Shown here: positions 12,699 through 19,354 of the stretch, one piece after another
Layout: each line of letters opens with the position of its first letter
Numbering within the stretch: position 1 is the stretch's first letter
Virus record (IMG/VR): IMGVR_UViG_3300045999_011059
Location: 1 to 28,003 of that record
Strand: one strand, 5' to 3'
DNA length: 28,003 nt
DNA from: a virus
Made by a program: the position numbers and the translations under genes
The notes under the pieces: generated by a model
The model's input: only the letters and a program-made list of their open reading frames with translations
Told to the model about the DNA's origin: nothing
The model's database searches: none

Positions 12699-14246
12699 CT
12701 ACGCGCTCTCAAGAGCAGCAACTTTGGCCTCAAGGGTTTCGATGCGCTCCATTGCTTCCTGCAGCGCCTTGACCGCTTTCATGTAAAGGACTGAGTACTT
12801 AATTGCTTTAGGAATTTCTGGATCAGGAGTTCCGTCAGCTTGTAATACTTGTTCAATTAAGCCAGGACTTATAGGTTCAACTTCTTGTGCAACTAATCCT
12901 AGCAACGGAGTTTTTGCTGCATCATTTTTAAAATTAAATTTTCGTACTTGAAGCGACTTTATATCCTGCCATTGAGACTCTGCATCTACAATGTTTTCTT
13001 TTAGTCTTAAATCAGAGAGAGAACCATAACTATTGTTTGTATTTTGAACGTTGCCGTTGTGAGAGACCAAGAACTGCAACGTTGCTGTACTCGGTGAGGC
13101 TCCCGCACCACCGTAGCCTTTAATAAGAGGGCATATACCGACAGACTCGCCTGCTCTACTCATTAAAAGCAGCGCAGAAGTAGCTCGTCCTGTATTTGTA
13201 GACGTATATACAGAAGAACACAAAGCAGTATTTTGGTCTGCAAGTGTATCACTATTGGACCCAACATCAAACCTCCAACCGACGTAAGCATTTGCACCCT
13301 GAATGTTGGCACCGTCAGTTAACGAAGTAGCGTTAAGGAAAATCGTGCCGTTATTTGAAATCCTCATCCGCTCCGTCGGAGAACTTGCCCCATCCGCCGT
13401 TGTAGAAAATACGAGGCGGCCTGGCATGTCGTTAGAGCCAGGGGTGCCGTCTACTTCAGCGCGAATTAAAGCTGCTTCAACAAATTCGGTGCCATCGTTA
13501 CCTTGAAAGTAAATATTACCAAGTGCATCGCCGGATGAAACAATTGTGTTTCCTCCAACCGATGCACTTCTACTTTTGTTCAGTGTTACGACGGGACCAC
13601 CAACGCCATTGTCGTTGTAAGTTACAGAAATGCTGGAGCTTGATTGAGTAATGCCTTCTACTTGCAGTTGTGCCGTGCCGGTTGAGTTATAGAAATTTGC
13701 ACGCGCACTAGACGTACCAACTAAGAGCCTGCCGGAGCTGTCGATGCGCACTCGCTCTGCAATCGTCCCACTGTTTCTTGTGGCAAAACCAAGATAAGCG
13801 CTGTTTGTGTCGCTCCATTCCGCCCAGATTGCCGCATTATCGACGATGGCTCCTCCATTGGCTAGCGGCGTCTTGAACACCGCTCCGACTGGGAATCCCC
13901 AGTTTGACGAATTTGTTATTGAGAATTGCGGAGAGCTTAAGAGTGCACTCAGCCCAGTGGCCACGCTCTGCGGCCTGTTGACCTCGAGTTGAGCGCCGTT
14001 GCTCGTAGTCGTCCCCACCAGGAGGCGTCCGGACGAATCAATAAATAGTCGTGCGGTACCCCCGGTTGTTACCGCAATCTGATCCGCCCCTGGACTATAT
14101 AAACCTGTATTAGTGTCTCCAGTCACATAGATCGACGGTGCAGACGCAGATCCGGCTTGGATTGCTACATTGCCGGAAGCATCGAGCGCCAAATTAGTAT
14201 TGGCCGAATCGGGGCTCTTGAGATTGTAAGTATTCAGGGTGCTCAT
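12699..14246 (-). CDS. Tail fibre with C-terminal S74 intramolecular chaperone, 515 aa
   Basis: The N-terminus (MSTLNTYNLKSPDSANTN) is followed by the TGDTNTGLYSPGADQIAVTT and GTARLFIDSSGRLLVG module, repeats of the 'IDSSGRLLVGT' strand near residues 75 and 170, and the FSTTADGASSPTERMRI block near 290. The chaperone begins at SDLRLKENI with Ser411 as the expected self-cleavage residue, then GLVAQEVEPISP and a C-terminal coiled coil (ERIETLEAKVAALESA). It is a paralogue of the 11273 fibre with a longer receptor-facing middle, on the opposite strand. The two may be alternative or joint receptor-binding proteins. The downstream Acb2-like gene begins 24 bases after the stop. Confidence 0.87.
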   Translation of the reverse strand: MSTLNTYNLKSPDSANTNLALDASGNVAIQAGSASAPSIYVTGDTNTGLYSPGADQIAVTTGGTARLFIDSSGRLLVGTTTSNGAQLEVNRPQSVATGLSALLSSPQFSITNSSNWGFPVGAVFKTPLANGGAIVDNAAIWAEWSDTNSAYLGFATRNSGTIAERVRIDSSGRLLVGTSSARANFYNSTGTAQLQVEGITQSSSSISVTYNDNGVGGPVVTLNKSRSASVGGNTIVSSGDALGNIYFQGNDGTEFVEAALIRAEVDGTPGSNDMPGRLVFSTTADGASSPTERMRISNNGTIFLNATSLTDGANIQGANAYVGWRFDVGSNSDTLADQNTALCSSVYTSTNTGRATSALLLMSRAGESVGICPLIKGYGGAGASPSTATLQFLVSHNGNVQNTNNSYGSLSDLRLKENIVDAESQWQDIKSLQVRKFNFKNDAAKTPLLGLVAQEVEPISPGLIEQVLQADGTPDPEIPKAIKYSVLYMKAVKALQEAMERIETLEAKVAALESA

Positions 14247-14305
14247 AATCTGCGAGCCTTAATCGCGGAGAACTGGGTAGCGGCTTGCGTGTTAACGCAG
14301 TCCAC

Positions 14306-14400
14306 GGGGCTACTTATAACTTTAGCAACGCTTACCGATTTAATCGTTGGTCTTTCTAGAGCGCGATCCGCTAATCTAGAAAAACAGCTGTTTTAGCCCC
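14306..14400 (+). promoter_or_regulatory. Leader with flanking inverted repeat and AAAACAGCTGTTTT palindrome
   Basis: GGGGCTA (14306-14312) and TAGCCCC (14394-14400) frame an 81-base stretch. Inside are CGATTTAATCG, two TCTAGA sites 14 bases apart and the perfect 14-base palindrome AAAACAGCTGTTTT (14381-14394). It ends at the base before the GTG of the 14401 gene. This region must carry promoters for two divergent genes. The palindromes are candidate operators, or the stretch may fold as a 5' leader. Confidence 0.5.
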
Positions 14401-14721
14401 GTGGCCACCACTTTTACTTGGCACATTGCTCAGCTTGAGCGCCTAACCGATGATGGTTTTGTTTTTACCGCACACTACACAATCGACGCTAAAGACGACA
14501 CCTACAGCTCTGGTGCATACGGCAGCATCGGATTCGAACGTCCGGAGAATCTGATTCCTTATGCTGACTTAACTGAAGAGCTTTGCATCCAATGGGTGCA
14601 GGAAGCTCTGGGTGCTGAGAAAGTAGCCGAGATTGAAGCGGCCCTTCAGTCTCAGCTGGATCAGCAGCGTCATCCCACGGTTGCTGCCGGTGTTCCGTGG
14701 GCCAGTGCCCCTGTTTCCTGA
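14401..14721 (+). CDS. DUF7936-like phage protein, 106 aa
   Basis: The pattern of this phage family is clear: TFTWHIAQLERLTDDG at the start, then a beta-rich part with 'FTAHYTIDAKDDTYSSGAYGSIGFE', the 'PYADLTEELCIQWVQEALG' helix and a Gln-rich end with 'GVPWAS'. Members are found in many phages and I know of no established activity. It begins with GTG directly after a palindromic leader. Its location next to the fibre gene suggests, but does not show, a virion or assembly role. Confidence 0.7.
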   Translation: MATTFTWHIAQLERLTDDGFVFTAHYTIDAKDDTYSSGAYGSIGFERPENLIPYADLTEELCIQWVQEALGAEKVAEIEAALQSQLDQQRHPTVAAGVPWASAPVS

Positions 14722-14752
14722 TAAATCCGTACTGTCGTAGTTCTTATTGGGT

Positions 14753-14878
14753 CTCGGTTCGCCGCGCGACTCGGCTTGTGAAGTCTTGAGATTGCCTTAA
14801 AAGCCGACTTCGCACCGTCGAACCGAGCCTCGGGCTAGTAGCTTCGACAAGCCCTCGACCGGCTCTAGAACAGGGCCG
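14753..14878 (+). ncRNA. Candidate structured RNA or leader with nested stems
   Basis: CTCGGTTCG (14753) pairs perfectly with CGAACCGAG (14819), enclosing TCGGCTT (14771)/AAGCCGA (14801). A second hairpin GGGCT (14832)/AGCCC (14850) and a third CGGC (14860)/GCCG (14875) follow. The stems fill almost the whole 167-base gap before the AP2-domain gene. It could be an independent small RNA or a structured 5' leader of the AP2 gene. Confidence 0.45.
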
Positions 14879-14888
14879 ACCTTTCTGC

Positions 14889-15170
14889 GTGTCTAGTTAT
14901 CTGTTTAGCAATCGGTCCGATCGCGAGATTTACTTAAGTCTCGCTAACAGACCGCGTAAGCGGGATGCAACGAGTCGATACCGCGGGGTCTCTAAAACCA
15001 CGAATCCAAACAAACCGTTTCGTGCGGCACTAAAGCACAAAGGGCAGCATCACTACCTCGGGTCTTATGAGACTGAGCTTGAGGCTGCGAAGGCCTACAA
15101 CAAAGCCGCGCTGCGGATCGTGGGAGAGTACGCTGTGATCAACGATCTGTCAGACGTTACAGATCGCTAA
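14889..15170 (+). CDS. AP2-domain DNA-binding protein, 93 aa
   Basis: Residues about 30-88 form a single AP2/ERF domain: SRYRGVSKTT, a central KPFRAALKHKG strand, HHYLGSYETELEAAKAYN and an ALRIVGEYAVIND ending. In phages the domain usually accompanies an HNH nuclease as the DNA-recognition part of a homing endonuclease. Here only the AP2 part is present, so a DNA-binding role without cleavage is likely. It starts with GTG and lacks a Shine-Dalgarno sequence. Its position right behind strong RNA stems is noted under findings. Confidence 0.85.
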   Translation: MSSYLFSNRSDREIYLSLANRPRKRDATSRYRGVSKTTNPNKPFRAALKHKGQHHYLGSYETELEAAKAYNKAALRIVGEYAVINDLSDVTDR

Positions 15171-15180
15171 AAACAACAAC

Positions 15181-15543
15181 ATGCTAAATGAATCCAAGTG
15201 CCCCAGCTGCGGCGAGATGGGTCTGGCGACCCGAGAATCGCGCAAAACACGTGAAGCAACCCGTCGTCGGCGCGTTTGTTCGAGCTGCGGGTTTCGTCAC
15301 ACCACCTACGAGGTTTCTCAAGTTTGGTATCGCGAGGCTCAGCGGCATCGCGAAATCGTCGCAAAACTAGAGGAAGTCATGGGTTTGAAATTTGATGGGA
15401 ATTTAAATAAAACCAAATCCTCCAGGGCGTCCTGTTTGATGTGTACTTTTATGACCGACCGCGGGTGCTCCTTTGGTTTCCCTGAGGCAGGTGATGAATT
15501 CGCGACAGAATGTAGTCAGTACGCCCCCGTGAAACATGGCTGA
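15181..15543 (+). CDS. Zinc-ribbon protein with NrdR-like N-terminus, 120 aa
   Basis: Cys7-x2-Cys10 and Cys33-x2-Cys36, with RRRRVCSSCGFRHTTYE between and after them, closely follow the zinc ribbon of the ribonucleotide-reductase repressor NrdR. The ATP-cone that follows in NrdR is missing. Instead there is a second Cys set (Cys85, Cys88, Cys96, Cys111; C-x2-C-x7-C-x14-C). It may bind DNA or simply carry two metal sites. The gene is 10 bases after the AP2 gene and overlaps the next start by eight bases. It lies two genes upstream of dCMP deaminase, so a nucleotide-metabolism link is possible but not shown. Confidence 0.7.
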   Translation: MLNESKCPSCGEMGLATRESRKTREATRRRRVCSSCGFRHTTYEVSQVWYREAQRHREIVAKLEEVMGLKFDGNLNKTKSSRASCLMCTFMTDRGCSFGFPEAGDEFATECSQYAPVKHG

Positions 15544-15757
15544 CATCACGAAGTGCGCCAGCGGGGAGACCTGTCCTTTGCGCACACGGTGCTACCGTTA
15601 TCTTGTTACGCCGAGGTCGCGTCAAAGTTACGCGTATTTCCCCGAAATCGGGTCTAAGTGTACTTACTTTATTCCTAACAACAATGAGTCTGAAATTTCC
15701 AATCGGAACCCGCGTGGGCAAGAAAAAGCCCTCAGCCAATCTGTCGCTGCCGAATAA
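15536..15757 (+). CDS. Small Cys-rich phage protein, 73 aa
   Basis: It begins MADITKCASGETCPLRTRCYR. Cys7, Cys13, Cys19 and Cys42 (in a CTYF phrase) make a four-Cys set typical of a small widespread phage family, probably a metal site. No function is established that I know of. Its ATG overlaps the end of the zinc-ribbon gene, and its last 74 bases overlap the next gene in another frame, so both frames of that stretch appear to be used. Confidence 0.65.
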   Translation: MADITKCASGETCPLRTRCYRYLVTPRSRQSYAYFPEIGSKCTYFIPNNNESEISNRNPRGQEKALSQSVAAE

Positions 15758-15920
15758 GCATGGCGTTGTTGTCGGACACGGCGAACGCCGTAATGCGAAA
15801 GGTGCGCTTATGCGCTTCTACATTGTCGAAACTTCGACATCTTCCCGTACTGAGGAATGGGCTCCTGGGATTACTTATCCCTTGGACTCTGATATCAAAG
15901 ACAACGTTGCATTCGTTTGA
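15684..15920 (+). CDS. Small basic hypothetical protein, 78 aa
   Basis: It begins MSLKFPIGTRVGKKKPSANL, followed by 'KHGVVVGHGERRNAKGALMRFYIV' and 'EEWAPGITYPLDSD'. The layout, a short 'IGTRV...GVVVGxG' barrel and a 'EW.PG...PL' end, is that of a small KOW/SH3-like beta barrel common in phages, possibly nucleic-acid binding. The start is the internal ATG at 15684, not the open frame start at 15603, because family-like sequence begins there. It overlaps the preceding gene by 74 bases and the next TTG start by four. Confidence 0.6.
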   Translation: MSLKFPIGTRVGKKKPSANLSLPNKHGVVVGHGERRNAKGALMRFYIVETSTSSRTEEWAPGITYPLDSDIKDNVAFV

Positions 15921-16360
15921 ACGTGTCCTGGGATCATCGTTTTTTAGACCTTGCGAAGAGCCTCGCAGCCTGGAGCAAGGATCCCTCGACACCTGTCGGC
16001 GCTGTAGCGGTGCGAGATCGCCGCATCTTAGGAACTGGATACAACGGCTTTCCCCACGGTATTGCCGACCTTCCAGGCCGCCTGTCGAATAGGAACGAGA
16101 AGCTGCTGCGCACTGTGCATGCAGAGGCCAACATCATCGCCCATGCGGCACGTAATGGCGTCGCTTTGGACGGCGCCACGGTCTATGTCTGGCCTTTTCT
16201 GCCTTGCAGCAACTGCTGCACGTTGTTGATTCAAGCCGGAATTGAACGCGTGGTTGCTCCGGATTTTCCGATTCCAGATCGCTGGGCTGAGAGTTTTAAA
16301 ATGTCTCAGTCCATGTTTGACGAAGCTAAAGTCGAGTTGACCCTTTTAGAGGTGTCTTAA
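15917..16360 (+). CDS. dCMP deaminase (cytidine/deoxycytidylate deaminase family), 147 aa
   Basis: Converts dCMP to dUMP, the substrate for thymidylate synthesis. The zinc site is complete: His68-Ala-Glu70 (HAE) and Pro96-Cys97-x2-Cys100 (PCSNC). The N-terminal 'SKDPSTPVGAVAV' and 'GTGYNGFPHG' phrases are typical of the dCMP-deaminase branch. The length is normal. The start is TTG 15917, overlapping the upstream stop, or GTG 15923. No thymidylate synthase is in the window, so it may depend on host or distant phage enzymes. It is followed, with a one-base overlap, by a tiny membrane peptide. Confidence 0.92.
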   Translation: MNVSWDHRFLDLAKSLAAWSKDPSTPVGAVAVRDRRILGTGYNGFPHGIADLPGRLSNRNEKLLRTVHAEANIIAHAARNGVALDGATVYVWPFLPCSNCCTLLIQAGIERVVAPDFPIPDRWAESFKMSQSMFDEAKVELTLLEVS

Positions 16361-16464
16361 TGGAACTTGTTGGAGATCCGTTGGGTCTATTTATAAAATT
16401 TTCTATTTTATATATTTGCGTTTGCGCTTTGTTACTTTGGGTTGCTTCTAAAATTCTTCCGTAG
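16360..16464 (+). CDS. Very small membrane peptide, 34 aa
   Basis: The ATG at 16360 overlaps the TAA of the deaminase gene (TAATG), and GAGGTG six to eleven bases upstream fits as a ribosome-binding site. The product is one hydrophobic helix (residues about 9-28, GLFIKFSILYICVCALLLWV) with a short polar start and end. Tiny single-pass peptides of this type serve as holin-like, spanin-like or regulatory proteins in phages. Its last 17 bases overlap the convergent methyltransferase gene. Confidence 0.6.
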   Translation: MELVGDPLGLFIKFSILYICVCALLLWVASKILP

Positions 16465-17164
16465 GTCCATGCACTGCGACATACATATTGTCGTACGGAC
16501 GGATCTCGGCCACATTGTAGCCCAAGCCCCGCAGGTGATTGAACAGCTCTTTCTTCTGCGGGGCAAACCAATTGTCGTTGTTGGCTTCGAAGATGATCGG
16601 CGGATAGTCGCTGCGTTTTAGGGTTAGGGCGGCGCCGCGCAGTGCGGCCAGTTCGTTTCCTTCGATGTCTAGTTTGATAAGGCCGACATCTTCGATATGG
16701 TAGTTATCTAGGTTCATGGCCTCCACCCGCTCCGTGTGGAGTACGGGTTCGCGGGGGATCAGCAGGGTTGAACCGCCGCCATCCTCGGACACGACGGACA
16801 GGGTCACGGTTTGATGAGCGTGGACTTTGTCGGTTACAGCGACGTGCCTGGGGATGATGTTTGTTTTTTCGTTGATGAAGATGTTGCCGCACAGTTGGTA
16901 GAACGTACGGCGTTGTGCTTCAAATGCAAGAACTTCTTTGAAGTGGTCTGCAAGCAGGACGGAGTAGCTGCCCATGTGGGCGCCACAGTCAATGAAGACT
17001 TTGGTTTTGTCGGCAAACCGTTTGGCCCAGTCAATCAGGTGACGCTCAGGGATTCCGACGTTGTGCATCTGACAGCGTCCCGAGTCATCGTCGTGCATCA
17101 GAAAACCGACGGACGGGGTGGGCACAATCAGCGATTCTTTCGGACCCCAGAGATAAGTAGTCAC
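16448..17164 (-). CDS. FkbM-family SAM methyltransferase, 238 aa
   Basis: Motif I is VFIDCGAHMGSYSV (56-69), with AFEAQ (80-84) as the acidic loop, and later LIKLDIEGNELAAL, the hallmark of FkbM O-methyltransferases. Family members methylate sugars and polyketides, and many sit in polysaccharide clusters. The N-terminal 45 residues are extra to the core and contain 'IVPTPSVGF'. The gene is on the minus strand, convergent with the deaminase unit and divergent from the GT2 glycosyltransferase 44 bases away. The substrate is unknown; a phage or host glycan is inferred from context. Confidence 0.85.
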   Translation of the reverse strand: MTTYLWGPKESLIVPTPSVGFLMHDDDSGRCQMHNVGIPERHLIDWAKRFADKTKVFIDCGAHMGSYSVLLADHFKEVLAFEAQRRTFYQLCGNIFINEKTNIIPRHVAVTDKVHAHQTVTLSVVSEDGGGSTLLIPREPVLHTERVEAMNLDNYHIEDVGLIKLDIEGNELAALRGAALTLKRSDYPPIIFEANNDNWFAPQKKELFNHLRGLGYNVAEIRPYDNMYVAVHGPTEEF

Positions 17165-17208
17165 GAGCTCGGACTGAGTGTTAATATAGTAGCAGCTTTA
17201 GGCTGATT

Positions 17209-17991
17209 TTGGATACGACCGCGCCCGCTATACCCGTTATCGGTACGGCCTGTGTTAATGCACCGCACTGGGTGTACAGGTTATTCTACAGCATCGATTA
17301 TCCTGTCGATACGTTTGTCGTCTTCAATAACAATGGGCGCGATCAGATTACAGAGCAACTAGATCTTCTTAAGAACGTTCCGCACCGGTACGTAAAGAAA
17401 GTGGTTGTTTGCCACCTGCCGGCCAACCTCGGGTGCTCTGGAGCGTGGAACCTGATCATTAAGTCATACATGACGGCTCCGTATTGGATGATTGTGAATC
17501 ATGATCTCATGTTTACTCCTGGTTTCCTGAAGGCAGCTGTAGAGCATGCAGCTGACGGGGATACAGGAATCGTGCATGGTGAGAACGGAAGTTGGGATTT
17601 CTTCTTAATCAAGGATTGGGTTGTTCAGCAGTTTGGTTTGTTTGACGAGAACTTATATCCTGCGTACTGCGAGGATATGGACTACGGAATGCGCTTCAAG
17701 CACAAGGAACTGAAGCGTGTGATGTCCGTTGGGGTTCCGTATTATCACGGGGAGACTGCTGGGGATTACCTTGATGGGTCTCAGACCTGGCGCAGCGAGC
17801 CTGAACTAGCGCAAGGTATCCACCGAGCGCATGAATTGAATAAACAGTATCTCCACGCGAAATGGTCACCAGCGTGGCAGCATCACATCGAGGGTGACGT
17901 GTATAAAACTCCTTTCAACAACCCGAGCATTCCGCTGGACTTCACAACGTATGACTTGCATTTTGTCCGCCAGAAAAACCTGGGGTTTTAG
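17209..17991 (+). CDS. GT2-type glycosyltransferase, 260 aa
   Basis: A GT-A fold family 2 pattern is present: VFNNNG (38-43), the NLGCSGAWN donor-site phrase (73-81), NHDLMFTPGF (97-106) in the position of the DxD metal site, and FDENLYPAYCEDMDYGMR (145-162), which matches the 'ED.D...R' acceptor motif. It probably transfers a sugar to a surface glycan or virion protein. The DxD position reads N-H-D, so the first Asp is absent; many GT2 enzymes vary there. The start is TTG 17209 and the stop overlaps the next GTG. It is divergent from the FkbM gene, so the two may act together. Confidence 0.82.
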   Translation: MDTTAPAIPVIGTACVNAPHWVYRLFYSIDYPVDTFVVFNNNGRDQITEQLDLLKNVPHRYVKKVVVCHLPANLGCSGAWNLIIKSYMTAPYWMIVNHDLMFTPGFLKAAVEHAADGDTGIVHGENGSWDFFLIKDWVVQQFGLFDENLYPAYCEDMDYGMRFKHKELKRVMSVGVPYYHGETAGDYLDGSQTWRSEPELAQGIHRAHELNKQYLHAKWSPAWQHHIEGDVYKTPFNNPSIPLDFTTYDLHFVRQKNLGF

Positions 17992-18317
17992 TGATGGAGT
18001 TTCCTTGCACTGGCTGCGGCGGCTGCTGCCGTCTGCTTGGCGGAATTTTAAAAAGCCCTGAAACACAGGAAAATTACGTTATGCGCCGGGCTGCGCTGAC
18101 TTTTCCTTACAAAACCGATGCTTCGGGAGCTTGCGAGAAGCTGGTCGACGGTAAGTGCAGCGTGTACGAAGATAGACCTTTACTGTGCAACGTTAAAGAA
18201 TTAGGAAAGGCTATGCGCGTTGACGAAGCCCAGTGGTTTAGAGCAAACGCGTTGGCTTGTAATCGAATCATCGATTTGCTGAACCTAGATCCTAGTTACA
18301 AAATTACAGATTTTTAA
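17991..18317 (+). CDS. YkgJ-type Cys-cluster protein, 108 aa
   Basis: The N-terminal CTGCGGCC (Cys-x2-Cys-x2-Cys-Cys) and a later 'GACEKL', 'GKCSVYEDRPLLCN' form the CxxCxxCC plus C...C...RP..C pattern of the YkgJ/UPF0153 family, which is thought to bind zinc or an iron-sulfur cluster. In this family the cluster is linked to uncharacterised small-molecule or protein modification. The first codon may be GTG 17991 or ATG 17994. The GTG overlaps the TAG of the glycosyltransferase, so the two are coupled and may work on the same product. Confidence 0.8.
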   Translation: MMEFPCTGCGGCCRLLGGILKSPETQENYVMRRAALTFPYKTDASGACEKLVDGKCSVYEDRPLLCNVKELGKAMRVDEAQWFRANALACNRIIDLLNLDPSYKITDF

Positions 18318-18325
18318 TTAAACTT

Positions 18326-18640
18326 ATGGATCAGCATGTTGTTAGGGAGATGCCGTTCTATTCCTCTCATACAACTCAAGGTTCTCTCGTAAACACCCTC
18401 CGAGAAATCTTGGACAGACGTCAGATAACGTCTTTTAAGTTAAGCAAGTTATCTGATCTATCTCCTACTACAACACGTAAAATATATTACGACCAGTATT
18501 ATATTCCATCTCCAGATGTTCTAGAAAGAATTTGTTTAAGTCTGAATGTCCAACCTGGCGAGATCTTGAAGATTTCGCCTAAACTGGAGTCAACAGTAGC
18601 AATGGTGTTAGGTTCCGGTGTTCTCCCCTCAGGATTATGA
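18326..18640 (+). CDS. XRE-like helix-turn-helix protein, 104 aa
   Basis: Residues about 20-80 (SLVNTLREILDRRQIT, KLSKLSDLSPTTTRKI, PSPDVLERICLSLNVQPGEI) follow the five-helix Cro/C1 pattern, with the SDLSPTTTRKI segment as the turn and recognition helix. It is therefore a probable DNA-binding regulator, possibly of the late transcription units. The ATG at 18326 is eight bases after the previous stop. The final 23 bases overlap the next gene, which suggests one rightward operon. Confidence 0.75.
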   Translation: MDQHVVREMPFYSSHTTQGSLVNTLREILDRRQITSFKLSKLSDLSPTTTRKIYYDQYYIPSPDVLERICLSLNVQPGEILKISPKLESTVAMVLGSGVLPSGL

Positions 18641-19121
18641 ATTAGCTGCTCGCCTGCTCGGGCTCCCGGTTCCTAAGACCCCTGCCGAGTGTGCGGCCGT
18701 AGCTCCGATGACTGCAGCTGTGCTGCGTTCTTACTACAAAGCTCCCGCTCCGATGCCGGGGCTTGAAGGCGACGGCATTTACACTTCTGCGACCCGGTCT
18801 CTAAATCCTCAGCCCCGCGTGGCTCAGCCCGAAGCTAGGGACCAGTTAAATCACCGTCTGACAGCCGGGGTTGTTTCTTCTGAAGACGAGGGAGAGATTG
18901 AACGGCTGATCGAACTGCTTATTAACGATCCCGAGATGCGGGGCATGTTTATGCAGTTCTTGCAGCAGATGATGCAACAAGCTGATGATGGCGGGGAGTA
19001 TTTGAGTCGTCAGCGCCCTCTTGAATACGACATGCCGAATTACGGCGGTCAGTATTCCGTGCTGAATGCACCCTCCAGTTCGACCATCCCTGCTTCCGTG
19101 CGTTATCAGGAGCTTGGCTGA
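18618..19121 (+). CDS. Hypothetical protein, 167 aa, first gene of a putative virion/assembly operon
   Basis: An N-terminal segment with 'FSPQDYELAARLLGLPVPKTPAECAA', a Pro-rich linker, and a helical acidic region (EIERLIELLINDPEMRG) with a Met/Gln-rich end. No family is recognised. It begins with GTG 18618, inside the HTH gene, and ends overlapping the ATG of the next gene by four bases. It heads a chain of overlapping genes up to 22142 that are probably virion or assembly proteins. Confidence 0.65.
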   Translation: MFSPQDYELAARLLGLPVPKTPAECAAVAPMTAAVLRSYYKAPAPMPGLEGDGIYTSATRSLNPQPRVAQPEARDQLNHRLTAGVVSSEDEGEIERLIELLINDPEMRGMFMQFLQQMMQQADDGGEYLSRQRPLEYDMPNYGGQYSVLNAPSSSTIPASVRYQELG

Positions 19122-19354
19122 TGAACACCATCGAGCATCGTCTTCGGGAAAATGACGTCCGGAATGATGCTCCGGATCAAGATCCTGATACATTTCTGAA
19201 GCTTTACTTAGCCTCCAACTTTCCTCAAACAACTGCGTATCTTTCCGAAGAGCAGCGCAATCGTGGAGATCAAATGCAGGCTAAGGACGATACGGTAAAC
19301 TATACGAAGAAGCCTCCGTCCGGGACTTCTTTTGATCGACCGGATCGCTACTAA
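19121..19354 (+). CDS. Small hypothetical protein, 77 aa
   Basis: A charged, disordered-looking protein (MNTIEHRLRENDVRND, DPDTFLKLYLASNF, then a basic end with 'KKPPSGTSFDRPDRY'). The ATG overlaps the TGA of the previous gene and its stop overlaps the next ATG (TAATG), so it is coupled on both sides. It may be a small assembly or scaffold partner; no motif supports a closer call. Confidence 0.65.
   Translation: MNTIEHRLRENDVRNDAPDQDPDTFLKLYLASNFPQTTAYLSEEQRNRGDQMQAKDDTVNYTKKPPSGTSFDRPDRY

Larger units (their letters stand above)
11381..14123. repeat. Inverted homologous blocks shared by the two facing fibre genes
   Basis: A 32-base segment at 11381-11412 (starts ACTGGAGACA, ends TATATAGTCC) is repeated exactly, inverted, at 14092-14123. 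A second pair, 11807-11842 and 13362-13397, differs at one base. The feature spans both arms and the interval between them. The arms lie in paralogous genes that face each other, so recombination between them would invert the segment carrying both fibre C-termini and the 12450 gene. Confidence 0.75.

Noticed and set aside
14157-14396. 79-aa plus-strand frame ahead of the DUF7936-like gene
   Set aside because: More than a third of it is antisense to the fibre gene and the rest covers the palindromic leader; there is no ribosome-binding site and no motif.
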